Source of the DNA: Novosphingobium terrae
GTDB taxonomy: Bacteria > Pseudomonadota > Alphaproteobacteria > Sphingomonadales > Sphingomonadaceae
Reading direction: 5' to 3'
Assembly: GCF_017163935.1 (NCBI RefSeq)
Contig: NZ_JABVZR010000002.1
Coordinates: forward strand, 1,984,001-2,048,000
DNA length: 64,000 nucleotides
Shown here: positions 42,049 to 50,069 of the stretch, piece after piece
How the letters are laid out: the number at the start of each line of letters is the position of its first letter
Numbering within the stretch: position 1 is the stretch's first letter
Translations under genes and position numbers: made by a program
Notes under the pieces: generated by a model
Databases searched by the model: none
The model's input: only the letters and a program-made list of their open reading frames with translations
Told to the model about the DNA's origin: nothing

Positions 42049-42645
42049 ATGTCGGTGATGGAAAAGGATACACGCAGCGTCATTCTGGCGACAGGGCAGA
42101 CGATCATGAGCCGCAAGGGCTTTTCCGGCGTCGGCCTGACCGAAATCCTGGCCGAGGCGGGGGTGCCCAAGGGCTCCTTCTACCATTATTTCAAATCCAA
42201 GGATGCCTTTGGCGAGGCGCTGCTGGATGCCTATTTCGACGACTATCTCGCCGGGATCGATGCCATTCTGGCCAAGCCCGGCCTGACCGGCGCGGAACGG
42301 CTGATGCTCTATTTCGCCAATTGGTGCGAAAATCAGGGCGCTTTTGACTGTCAGGGCCGCTGTCTGGCGGTCAAGCTGGGGGCGGAGGTGTCCGACCTGT
42401 CGGAGCCGATGCGGCTTGCGCTCAAAGCGGGCACCAACGGCATCATCGGGCGGATGCAGATCATGATCGAGGCCGGCGCGGCGGATGGCTCGCTGCGGGT
42501 ACAGAGCAATGCTGCGGATCTGGCGGCGACGCTCTATTACCAGTGGCTGGGTGCCAGCGTGATGGTCAAGATTGTCCGCACGCATGATCCTTTCGAAAAG
42601 GCCATGGCGGCCACGCGTCTGGCGCTGGGCATGGCGACCCGCTAA
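42049..42645 (+). CDS. nemR: NemR-like TetR-family electrophile/HOCl sensor
   Basis: TetR-type repressor, 198 residues. HTH: LTEILAEAGVPKGSFYHYFKSKDAFGEA (about 30-57), very like NemR of E. coli. The effector domain keeps CQGRCLAVKLGAEVSDLSEPMR near 101-122. Cys105 aligns with the redox-active Cys106 of NemR, while the second NemR cysteine position is Ser115 here. It would repress, until modified by electrophiles or hypochlorous acid, the divergent DJ-1/OYE/SDR genes. ATG 42049; an in-frame ATG at 42058 is an alternative start. Confidence 0.82.
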   Translation: MSVMEKDTRSVILATGQTIMSRKGFSGVGLTEILAEAGVPKGSFYHYFKSKDAFGEALLDAYFDDYLAGIDAILAKPGLTGAERLMLYFANWCENQGAFDCQGRCLAVKLGAEVSDLSEPMRLALKAGTNGIIGRMQIMIEAGAADGSLRVQSNAADLAATLYYQWLGASVMVKIVRTHDPFEKAMAATRLALGMATR

Positions 42646-42671
42646 CCCCCTCCCTGCCTGCGGGGCAGCGG

Positions 42672-43505
42672 TTACGCCAGCCGCAGCACGGCTGCCCCGA
42701 GCGCGATGATGCCCACGCCGATGAGCTTGGCCCTGCTGACATGCTCGCGCAGCAGCAGCGCCGCGATGGCGACACCGAACAGGATCGAGGTCTCGCGCAG
42801 GGCCGCCACCACGGCCACGGGCGCCACCGTCATCGCCCAGAGCGCCAGACCATAGGACCCGGCTGTGCCGACTCCGCCGACCAATCCCAGCGCCCAGTTC
42901 TGGCGGGCGTAATACAAAAGGTTGCGCCGCTGCATGGTCAGAGCCCAGCCTGCCAGAACCATCCCTGTCAGCAGGAAGATCCACAAGGTGTAAGCGGGTG
43001 GCGCGCCTGAACGCCGCACGCCGATCGCGTCGATCAGCGTATAGCCGGCGATGACGATCGCATTGCCCAGCGCCATAACGATGCCCGCTCTGCTCGCATG
43101 GCGGGCGGCCCGCGCCATGCTGAGGATGCCCATGCAGATGATCGCCACGCCCAGCCATGCGGCGCGCGACAAAGGCTCGCCCATCAGCGTGAGGCTGGCC
43201 AGCGCGACCAGCAGCGGCGCCGTTCCGCGCATCAGCGGATAGGCAAGGCTCATATCGGCAATGCGGTAGGTGCGCGCCACCAGCACGAAATAGCCGATCT
43301 GCAGGATGGTCGATGCGGCGATGAACGGCCAGCTCGCCCGCGCGGGGGGCGGCAGAAACGGCAAGGCCGCCGCCGCGATCAGGGCCGCCGATGCCGTCAC
43401 GAGAATGGTCGTCAGCAGCGTGTCGCCGCCCCGCTTCACGATGGCATTCCAGGAGGCGTGAAGGATCGCACCCAGCAGCACGATGGCAAAGACGGTCAGG
43501 CTCAT
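42672..43505 (-). CDS. EamA/DMT-superfamily transporter
   Basis: Ten-helix drug/metabolite transporter, 277 residues, with two EamA repeats (about 3-130 and 143-275). The first shows LRGTAPLLVALASLTLMGEPLS near 91-112 and the second ALRETSILFGVAIAALLLREHVS near 233-255, both typical of the repeat ends. The substrate is unknown. AGGAGG six bases before the ATG is a strong ribosome site, but it lies in the 3' arm of a hairpin. Convergent with the nemR-like gene; upstream on the same strand is the kinase remnant. Confidence 0.87.
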   Translation of the reverse strand: MSLTVFAIVLLGAILHASWNAIVKRGGDTLLTTILVTASAALIAAAALPFLPPPARASWPFIAASTILQIGYFVLVARTYRIADMSLAYPLMRGTAPLLVALASLTLMGEPLSRAAWLGVAIICMGILSMARAARHASRAGIVMALGNAIVIAGYTLIDAIGVRRSGAPPAYTLWIFLLTGMVLAGWALTMQRRNLLYYARQNWALGLVGGVGTAGSYGLALWAMTVAPVAVVAALRETSILFGVAIAALLLREHVSRAKLIGVGIIALGAAVLRLA

Positions 43506-43508
43506 GCA

Positions 43509-43532
43509 GCGCCTCCTAGAAGCTTGAGGCGC
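43509..43532 (-). promoter_or_regulatory. Hairpin sequestering the ribosome site of the DMT transporter gene
   Basis: GCGCCTC/GAGGCGC arms (43509-43515, 43526-43532). On the mRNA the 3' arm is the AGGAGGCGC segment that holds the Shine-Dalgarno of the gene starting at 43505. Confidence 0.45.
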
Positions 43533-43574
43533 GGTTGTCTCCTTACCATCCTGTGGCAGGGCGGGCCTCGCGCA

Positions 43575-43927
43575 TCAGTCAGTCAGCAGCTTTTGCACCT
43601 TGCCGGAGAGGGTTTCCACATCGAAGGGCTTGGTGAGGACCTGCGTGTCCTGAAGCGGCGCTGAAAGCGGATCGGCTCGCCGGTGCCCAGCACCCGGTCG
43701 TAATCGTCATACCAGCTTTCGGCTTCGTCGGGGAAATTGTCGCGGATGGTCTGGCCGCTCAGATCGGGAATGCCGAACATCGTCAGCATCGCCCGGTTCA
43801 TCGCGACATAGCGGTAATTGCGCAGGCCATCGCCGCGCAGGGGTAGCTTCTCGATAAAGCAGACCCCTTCATCGAGCCTGTCGAACAGGGCCCGATAGCG
43901 GTTGCGGACGGATGCGTTCTCTCCCAT
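43575..43927 (-). pseudogene. Remnant of a PAS-containing hybrid histidine kinase
   Basis: The first 90 or so codons encode a PAS domain (RYRALFDRLDEGVCFIEK, VAMNRAMLTMFGIPDLSGQT, GTGEPIRFQRRF). About 43660 the reading switches: in the other frame the DNA reads QDTQVLTKPFDVETLSGKVQ and ends KLLTD followed by TGA at 43575. That is the C-terminal end of a response-regulator receiver domain (the LTKPF motif). The histidine kinase core between the two is missing, so an internal deletion with loss of frame is the simplest explanation. The original PAS frame runs on to a stop at 43583. Confidence 0.7.
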
Positions 43928-44098
43928 GCCCGAGTGATAGCCGAAACGGCGGGGCGGAGAAGCGAATTCAGGTGCCGGATGCGATCAGAAGATTGGGCCC
44001 CGGCGTAAAGGTGAGGGGCCAGCGACTGCCGGCGCTGACCCCTCTTTTGACAGCGGGGAGTCTCGGACCGCCATCAAAATGCTGTGCAGCCTGCCGGA

Positions 44099-44368
44099 TT
44101 ACCAGCAGCGGTCCCAGCGACAGCGGTCGTCATGGCGCATGTCCCAATAGCGGCGCTCCTGCTCGTGGCGCCAGTGCCAGTCGCGGCGGGCCTGCCAATA
44201 GCCACCATCGCGGTAGCCATCGCGATATCCGTCCCGGTGCCAGCCGTCGCCGTAACGGGCTTCCCAGCCATGGCGCGGGCCCCATTCCTGGGCGCTTGCA
44301 CTCGAAGCCATGCCCAGCGTTCCGAAAAGAGTTGCAGCCATCACAGCTGCCGTGATGATCTTGCGCAT
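44099..44368 (-). CDS. Small secreted Arg/Trp/Tyr-rich protein
   Basis: 89 residues with a clear signal peptide ending ASSASAQ (about 20-26). The mature part is extremely rich in Arg, Trp, Tyr, His, Gly and Asp, with short repeats YRDGYRDGGYW and HDDRCRWDRCW at the end and two cysteines that could form one disulfide. Proteins of this kind are frequent in sphingomonads and are usually periplasmic or surface-associated, without known function. Stop and start are clean. Confidence 0.75.
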   Translation of the reverse strand: MRKIITAAVMAATLFGTLGMASSASAQEWGPRHGWEARYGDGWHRDGYRDGYRDGGYWQARRDWHWRHEQERRYWDMRHDDRCRWDRCW

Positions 44369-44508
44369 GTCCCTTACTCCATCGAAGTTCTGTGATCAGC
44401 TCTAGGAGGAGTCGATTGAACGGGGCGTGGCTCTGTTGATTTTATATGTTCATCTTGGGGGAGGAGATATTGGCGCGCAGCGCGTTTTACCCCCGCGTTT
44501 TTGGCGGA

Positions 44509-45711
44509 TCAGGCCGGTTTTGTCCTTGGGGCGGATGCTGAAACGTCAGGGCGAGCTTCCGTTCGATGGAACAGATGGAGCAGCAAGGCCAGCGTGGCGA
44601 GGCTGCCGCCCAGCATTCCCACACCATGCCATCCCGCCGCCTGCCAGACGGTCATCGCCAGTGCCGATCCCAGCGCTCCGCCCAGAAACATGCCGCCCAT
44701 AAACAGCGTGTTGAGCCGGGCGCGGGCCTCGGGCCGCAGCGCATAGACGCTATGCTGGTGCGAGATCAGCGCGCCCTGCACCGCCAGATCCAGCACGATG
44801 CAGCCGATCGCCAGCCCCGCCAGCCCATGCGACAGGCCAGCGATGGCCCAGCCCAGAATGGTCAGGATCGTGCCGGCCGTGATGGCGGCGCCCGGCCCGC
44901 GCCGGTCGGCCAGATGGCCTGCCAGAGGTGCCGCGAAAACACCCGCCGCGCCCACGATGCCGAACATGCCCGCCACCGAAGAGCCATGGCCCAATTGCTG
45001 CACATAAAGCGCCAGAATGCTCCAGAAAGCGCTGAAGGCGGCAAAAAGCAGGGCCTGTGTCAGGGTGGAGCGGCGCAGCACCGGCAGATCGCGCCACAGA
45101 TGCCACAGCGAACCGAGCAATGCAGGATAGGACGGCCCTTTCTCCGGGCGGGAATGAGGCAGGGCTGCCTGCAGCACGCCGCCCGCCACGATCGCCAGCG
45201 GCACGCCCAGCCAGAACATGCTGCGCCATCCGGCCTGCTGCGCCACAAAGCCCGCCAGCGTGCGGCTGAGCAGAATGCCCAGCAGCAGCCCGGCCATCAC
45301 CTTGCCGATCACCGCGCCGCGCCGGGCGGGCGGGGCCATATGCGCGGCCAGCGGTACGATCTGCTGCGCCACCGTGGCCAGTGCCCCGACCGCCAGCGAA
45401 CCCAGCAGCAGCGCCGATCCCGAGGGCGCCAGCGCCGCCCCCGCCAGCGCCACGGCCAGCGTGAGGAACTGCGCCACGATCAGCCGCCGCCGCTCGACAA
45501 GATCGCCCAGCGGCACCAGCAGGAACAGGCCCAGCGCATAGCCCAGCTGTGTGATGGTGGGCACGAAGCGGGCGGCGGTGCCGGGCAGATCGCCTTCGAT
45601 CAGGCCCAGCATCGGCTGGTTGTAGTAGATGTTGGCCACCGCCAGACCGGTGGTGGCCGCCATGATGATGGTCAGGCCCGAGCGCAGGGGCTGCGTTGCG
45701 GGGGCGTTCAT
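44509..45711 (-). CDS. MFS transporter, DHA1-like
   Basis: Twelve-helix major-facilitator protein, 400 residues. The N-terminus ATTGLAVANIYYNQPMLGLI matches the YnfM/NepI-like subgroup of MFS exporters, and the loop 2-3 motif is seen in GDLVERRR. HLADRRGPG marks the matching loop in the second half. It begins in ATGA overlap with the Old Yellow Enzyme gene upstream, so the two are translationally coupled. It may export the enzyme product or substrate, but the compound is unknown. Confidence 0.88.
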   Translation of the reverse strand: MNAPATQPLRSGLTIIMAATTGLAVANIYYNQPMLGLIEGDLPGTAARFVPTITQLGYALGLFLLVPLGDLVERRRLIVAQFLTLAVALAGAALAPSGSALLLGSLAVGALATVAQQIVPLAAHMAPPARRGAVIGKVMAGLLLGILLSRTLAGFVAQQAGWRSMFWLGVPLAIVAGGVLQAALPHSRPEKGPSYPALLGSLWHLWRDLPVLRRSTLTQALLFAAFSAFWSILALYVQQLGHGSSVAGMFGIVGAAGVFAAPLAGHLADRRGPGAAITAGTILTILGWAIAGLSHGLAGLAIGCIVLDLAVQGALISHQHSVYALRPEARARLNTLFMGGMFLGGALGSALAMTVWQAAGWHGVGMLGGSLATLALLLHLFHRTEARPDVSASAPRTKPA

Positions 45712-46844
45712 GCTGTCACCGTGCGTTCGGCCAGTTGCGCCAGCGTGGGATAATCGGTGTAGCCACGCGCATCGCCGCCGAAGAAGCTGGCCGGATCGCC
45801 TTCATTCAGCGGGGCGTCGAGGCGCAGCCTTTCGGGCAGGTCGGGATTGGCCAGAAAGGGGCGGCCAAAGGCGATCAGATCGCCGCGACCATCGGCCAGC
45901 GCCTGCTCGGCATTCCAGTGCGTGTAACCGCCCGCCAGAATGATCGGGCCGGAAAAGGCGGCGCGGATGTCACGCATCAGGGCCTGCGCGCGCGGATCGG
46001 TTTCGGTGGCGATTTCGCGGCCTTTCACCGTGGGTTCGACCAGATGGAGATAAGCCAGATCGCGCTTGTCCAGTTCGGCGATCACATGGTGGAACAGCGC
46101 TTCGGGATCGGCCTCATCCATGCCGAAGGACTTGCCCATAGGGGAAAGGCGCAAGCCCACACGCTGGCTGCCGATGGCGGCGCTGACGGCGTCGACCACC
46201 TCCAGCAGCAGGCGGGCGCGGTTTTCAGGGGCGCCGCCGTAGCGATCGGTGCGCCAGTTGCTGGCGCTGTTGAGGAACTGGTCGAGCAGATAGCCATTGG
46301 CGGCGTGGATTTCCACCGCATCCAGCCCGGCGGCGATGGCATTGCGCGCGGCCTGCACATAATCGGCCACGATCAGCTGAATGCCGGCGATGGTCAGCGC
46401 CTGCGGCTCGGGAATGTCGGCATAGACGCCCTGGCCGTTCTCGCCCGGGATAAAGGCTTTGGCGGGCACCGGCATGGCAGTGGGGGCCACGGGGCGGGCG
46501 CCGCCCGGCTGGAAAACCGTGTGCGAGACGCGGCCTACATGCCAGAGCTGCATGGCGATGCGTCCGCCTTCCTGATGCACGGCATCGGCCACCTTGGCCC
46601 AGCCTTCGATCTGGGCCTGCGTGTGGATGCCGGGGGTCCAGGCATAGCCCTGTCCCTGCTGGGAAATCTGGGTGGCCTCGGTGATGATCAGCGCGGCGGA
46701 GGCGCGCTGCCGATAATATTCGATGGCCAGCGGAGAGGGCACATTCCCCGCAGCGGCGCGCGAGCGGGTGAGCGGTGCCATGACGATCCGGCTGGGCAGA
46801 TCGAGTGCGCCGATGCGGGTGGGGGCGAAAAGCAGATCAGACAT
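45708..46844 (-). CDS. Old Yellow Enzyme-family alkene reductase, second copy
   Basis: FMN ene-reductase, 378 residues. Catalytic residues H180, N183 and Y185 lie in IHAANGYLLDQF; MQLWHVGRVSH (98-108) and YGGAPENRARLL are conserved. It is clearly paralogous to the enzyme at 39609 but is placed with an MFS gene and preceded on the same strand by a LysR gene, so it probably serves a different inducer. ATG 46844 has GGAG eight bases upstream; a GTG three codons earlier fits less well. Confidence 0.88.
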   Translation of the reverse strand: MSDLLFAPTRIGALDLPSRIVMAPLTRSRAAAGNVPSPLAIEYYRQRASAALIITEATQISQQGQGYAWTPGIHTQAQIEGWAKVADAVHQEGGRIAMQLWHVGRVSHTVFQPGGARPVAPTAMPVPAKAFIPGENGQGVYADIPEPQALTIAGIQLIVADYVQAARNAIAAGLDAVEIHAANGYLLDQFLNSASNWRTDRYGGAPENRARLLLEVVDAVSAAIGSQRVGLRLSPMGKSFGMDEADPEALFHHVIAELDKRDLAYLHLVEPTVKGREIATETDPRAQALMRDIRAAFSGPIILAGGYTHWNAEQALADGRGDLIAFGRPFLANPDLPERLRLDAPLNEGDPASFFGGDARGYTDYPTLAQLAERTVTA

Positions 46845-46924
46845 GAGGGGCACTCCGTTGGGACGGGGCCTTGCGGGGCGGCGTCCGGGTTGATGTGCAT
46901 CATCTGCCCCGCTTTGGATTGTAT

Positions 46925-46950
46925 GATAATCGGCTTATTATCGTGATAAT
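46925..46950. promoter_or_regulatory. LysR-type binding region with three GATAAT/ATTATC half-sites
   Basis: GATAAT (46925-46930), ATTATC (46937-46942) and GATAAT (46945-46950) alternate in orientation between the LysR stop (46971) and the OYE start (46844). A CTTTGC/GCAAAG pair (46951-46969) follows next to the LysR stop. The AT-rich cluster in GC-rich DNA suggests an operator or promoter for the OYE-MFS pair. Confidence 0.45.
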
Positions 46951-46970
46951 CTTTGCAGATTGCGCAAAGA

Positions 46971-47909
46971 TCAAAGCGCGCGGTCCCAATAGGGTGGCGT
47001 GCCGAAACGCGCCGCCAGAAAATCGACAAAGGCGCGCACTTTCGCCGAACCCTTGCGGTCGGGCAGGTAGAGGGCGTGGATGCCGCCCTCCGCTGTCGGG
47101 GTCAGGCCGGGGCGCCCGATCTCGGCCTGCCAAGCTGTCAGGACCGGGCGCAGTGTGCCCTGCGCGATGTCCTCGCCCACCAGCCATGTGGGCAGCGTCA
47201 CCAGCCCGAAACCGGCAAGGGCGGCTTCCTTCAGCGCCTCGGCCTGGTTGGCGCGGAGGGGGCCTTTGACGCGGATCTGTTCGACGCGCTCGCCCTGCGT
47301 GAAGCGCCAGCGCCTTTCGCCATCGGCAAAGGCGAAGGTCAGGCAGGCATGATTGGCCAGATCCTGAGGCGTGGCGGGCGTGCCATGCTGCGCCAGATAG
47401 GCGGGGCTGGCGCAGGTGATCCGGCGATGCGGTGCCAGCCGCCGAGCGATCAGGCTGGAGGAATCGAGCACGCCCAGCCGCACCGCGACATCGATCCGCT
47501 GCTCGACCAGATTGACCACCGCATCGCTCATCAGCAGATCCAGTTCGATGGCGGGATATTCGGCCATGAAACGCGGCAGGAAGGGCGTGACATGCAAGCG
47601 GGCAAAGGAGGCGGGCAGGCTGACGCGCAGCAGGCCGCGGGGAGGTCCGTCACGCTCGCGGATGCTGCGGTTGGCTTCGGCAAGATCGGCCAGCAGGCGG
47701 GTGGCCTGCGGATAATAGGCCTCGCCCGCCGTGGTCAGCGAGACGCGTCTTGTGGAGCGGTTGAGCAGCGTGACGCCCAGCGCCGCCTCCAGCGCATCGA
47801 CATGGCGCGTGAAGGAGGAGGCCGCTTGCCCGGCCCGGCGCGCGGCGGGCGCAAAACCGCCTTCCTCCACCACGGCCACAAAGGCCCCGAGCGCTGCGAA
47901 CATATCCAT
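46971..47909 (-). CDS. LysR family regulator of the OYE-MFS pair
   Basis: LysR-type regulator, 312 residues. HTH: FVAVVEEGGFAPAARRAGQAASSFTRHVDALEAALGVTLLNRSTRRVSLT (about 10-60, in segments). The effector-binding domain extends to the C-terminus with ...LARRLAPHRRITCASPAYL near 167-185. It is close to the AaeR/DmlR-like group that usually controls a neighbouring oxidoreductase or transporter. ATG 47909 is used; an ATG four codons earlier is possible. It lies 126 bases upstream of, and in the same direction as, the OYE gene, with half-sites between them. Confidence 0.87.
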   Translation of the reverse strand: MDMFAALGAFVAVVEEGGFAPAARRAGQAASSFTRHVDALEAALGVTLLNRSTRRVSLTTAGEAYYPQATRLLADLAEANRSIRERDGPPRGLLRVSLPASFARLHVTPFLPRFMAEYPAIELDLLMSDAVVNLVEQRIDVAVRLGVLDSSSLIARRLAPHRRITCASPAYLAQHGTPATPQDLANHACLTFAFADGERRWRFTQGERVEQIRVKGPLRANQAEALKEAALAGFGLVTLPTWLVGEDIAQGTLRPVLTAWQAEIGRPGLTPTAEGGIHALYLPDRKGSAKVRAFVDFLAARFGTPPYWDRAL

Positions 47910-47961
47910 GCTCACCCTCATAGCGCGCGTGGGGGTGAAGCCAAGCTTTGGTGCCGGGGCT

Positions 47962-48108
47962 CTAGGTGCCGTGCCGGAAGGTGGCGGTGGTGCCGCCGTC
48001 GATCACAGAGGCGCTGCCGGTGGTCAGGGCTCCATCCGGGCCTATCAGAAGGGCTACCAGATGGGCCACTGCATCGGGCGTGCCTGTGCGTTTGGCCACG
48101 TTGAACGA
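47962..48108 (-). pseudogene. C-terminal fragment of a short-chain dehydrogenase
   Basis: About 47 codons read GTPDAVAHLVALLIGPDGALTTGSASVIDGG, which is the typical end of a classical SDR (the G-x-x-x-x-VDGG region), followed by a stop. The upstream sequence keeps the frame open but loses all family resemblance before about 48108: the cofactor loop and YxxxK are absent. It is a decayed remnant. Confidence 0.55.
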
Positions 48109-48175
48109 CCCAGCTAGGCCGCTTGCCTCAGCTGGATCGGCCATTTCTTCAGAACTGTCGCTGGTTGGCCCGATT

Positions 48176-48382
48176 TTAGCCCGGCGCTGACATCTCCAGC
48201 AGCGGTCCGTGCGCCGATGGCTGCGGCATATCTTCGCTGCCGGGCTGCGTGGCGCGGCGTCTGAATTCGGCAGCCATCGCCTGATGCATCTGACGCGCTG
48301 CCGAGTCGTTGGTCGAGGCGGCAAGTCTATCGTGCATCTGCGCCCTTTCGAAGCAATCCGACCGATTGTCCGAATGTGTCAT
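48176..48382 (-). CDS. Unknown small 68-residue protein
   Basis: Short hydrophilic protein starting MTHSDNRSDCFERAQMHDRL. Its centre, AARQMHQAMAAEFRRRA, is an amphipathic helix. TAGGAG stands eight bases before the ATG, which supports translation. It resembles the short HTxxE-RA-x-MHDRLA-type proteins seen in sphingomonads next to stress genes. It has no known function, and no signal peptide or membrane segment. Confidence 0.6.
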   Translation of the reverse strand: MTHSDNRSDCFERAQMHDRLAASTNDSAARQMHQAMAAEFRRRATQPGSEDMPQPSAHGPLLEMSAPG

Positions 48383-48536
48383 GGGATAAACTCCTAACCC
48401 ATGCTTCCCGAATATTGTCAAACTCTTCCAAAGGTGGACGACAGCCAAAGACCGGGGAGCTGGCCCTTTTGCGCCCGAAAGAATACCACGGCTGTCGCGG
48501 GATTGAAATGGGATTCGACCAGCACGGATACAGGCA

Positions 48537-50069
48537 TCACGCCTGAAGCTGTGGTTGCCGGATGTGGGTCTTGAGCAACTTGCGGTCGGCGGCGTTGAGT
48601 TCGCTGAGGCGCACCTCGTAGCCCCACAGATTGGCGAGGTTTTGCAAGACCATCTTCGTGTCATTCTCATCGAGCAGCATGCCGTCAGCGACGAGGTGTT
48701 CCAGCACCAGCGCACGGTCGCCAGCAAGGTCGACATCGACGATCTGGATGTCCGGCTCCTGCCGCCCGACGTCATATTCGCGTGCCAGCGCGCGGCGAAT
48801 CCGGCGATAGCCGCGTTCGTCGTGGATCGCAGCGACGCTCAGCTTGGACTCGGACTGCTTGTCGGTGACCCGGAACAACCGCCAGTGACGGATCATGCGG
48901 GGGCTGAGGAACTGGGCGATGAAGCTCTCGTCGCGGTAATTCGCCCAGACATCCTTGAGAACGCCGATGCCGTCGCCCTTGCCGGCGAAATCGGGGAACC
49001 ACTCACGGTCCTCGTCGGTCGGGGTTTCACTGATCCGCACGATGTCTTCCATGATCCCGAAGCCAAGCGCGTAGGGATTGAAGCCATTGAAGTGCGGGGA
49101 GTCGTAGCTGGGCTGATAAACGACGTTGGTGTGTGACTGGAGAAATTCGAGGAACGAACCGTCGGTGATGAAGCCGCGTTCGTGAAGTTTGGTCATGATC
49201 TGATAGTGGCACCAGGTGGCGCAGCCTTCGTTCATCACCTTGGTCTGGCGCTGGGGGTAGAAGTACTGGGCGATCAGCCGGACGATCCGCAGGATTTCGC
49301 GCTGCCATGGCTCAAGCCGCGGCCCGGTCTTTTCAAGGAAATAGAGGATGTTCTCCTGCGGCAGGTTGAGCGCTTTACGGCGTTCGTCGGCCTTCACCTC
49401 GGGCGCCTTGGGCCCGGTTGGCAGGGTGCGCCAGAGATCGTCGTAAATCTGGTCGCGATAGGCCTGACGCTGAACCTCGCGCGCCGCCTCGGCCTTGAGG
49501 TCGCGCGCGCGCACCCGGGGATGGCGATGGACGCCCTGATGCATCAGGGCATGGGCGCCATCCAGCAGCCGCTCGACCGCCTGCTGGCCATAACGCTCTT
49601 CGCAGCTTGCAATGAAGCTCTTGGCGAATTCCAGATAGTCGAGGATACCCTCGGCATCGGTCCATTGCCGGAAGGCATAATTGTTCCTGAAGAAGTGGTT
49701 ATGCCCGAATGCGGCATGCGCGATCACCAGCGTCTGCAGCGTCGCGCTGTTTTCCTGCATGATGTAGCTGATGCAGGGGGCCGAATTGATCACCAGCTCA
49801 TAGGCGAGGCCGCGCAGCCCCTTGCGATAGAGCATTTCGTTGGCGGCGAACTGCTTGCCGAACGACCAGTGCTTGTAAAACAGCGGCATACCGGTCGACG
49901 AATAGGCATCGAGCATCTGCTCGGCGCTGATGATCTCGATCTGGTTGGGATAGACCTCAAGTTTCAGATCGCCGAGTGCGATCGACTCGACCGCATCGTA
50001 GATGCGCTGGATCAGCGCGAAGTCCCAATCGCTTCCCTTGAACAGGGGCAAGGAGACGCGCTCCAGCAT
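48537..50069 (-). CDS. SpoVR family protein (YcgB-like)
   Basis: 510 residues, full length for the family. Motifs include YPNQIEIISAEQMLDAY near 40-56, NSAPCISYIMQENS near 94-107, HAAFGHNHFFRNN near 116-128 and EGCATWCHYQIM near 282-293. The name comes from Bacillus spore cortex formation, but in Proteobacteria it is encoded with the PrkA kinase and YeaH and linked to stationary-phase stress. The start codon shares one base with the YeaH stop (TGATG), showing coupling in the prkA-yeaH-spoVR operon. Confidence 0.93.
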   Translation of the reverse strand: MLERVSLPLFKGSDWDFALIQRIYDAVESIALGDLKLEVYPNQIEIISAEQMLDAYSSTGMPLFYKHWSFGKQFAANEMLYRKGLRGLAYELVINSAPCISYIMQENSATLQTLVIAHAAFGHNHFFRNNYAFRQWTDAEGILDYLEFAKSFIASCEERYGQQAVERLLDGAHALMHQGVHRHPRVRARDLKAEAAREVQRQAYRDQIYDDLWRTLPTGPKAPEVKADERRKALNLPQENILYFLEKTGPRLEPWQREILRIVRLIAQYFYPQRQTKVMNEGCATWCHYQIMTKLHERGFITDGSFLEFLQSHTNVVYQPSYDSPHFNGFNPYALGFGIMEDIVRISETPTDEDREWFPDFAGKGDGIGVLKDVWANYRDESFIAQFLSPRMIRHWRLFRVTDKQSESKLSVAAIHDERGYRRIRRALAREYDVGRQEPDIQIVDVDLAGDRALVLEHLVADGMLLDENDTKMVLQNLANLWGYEVRLSELNAADRKLLKTHIRQPQLQA

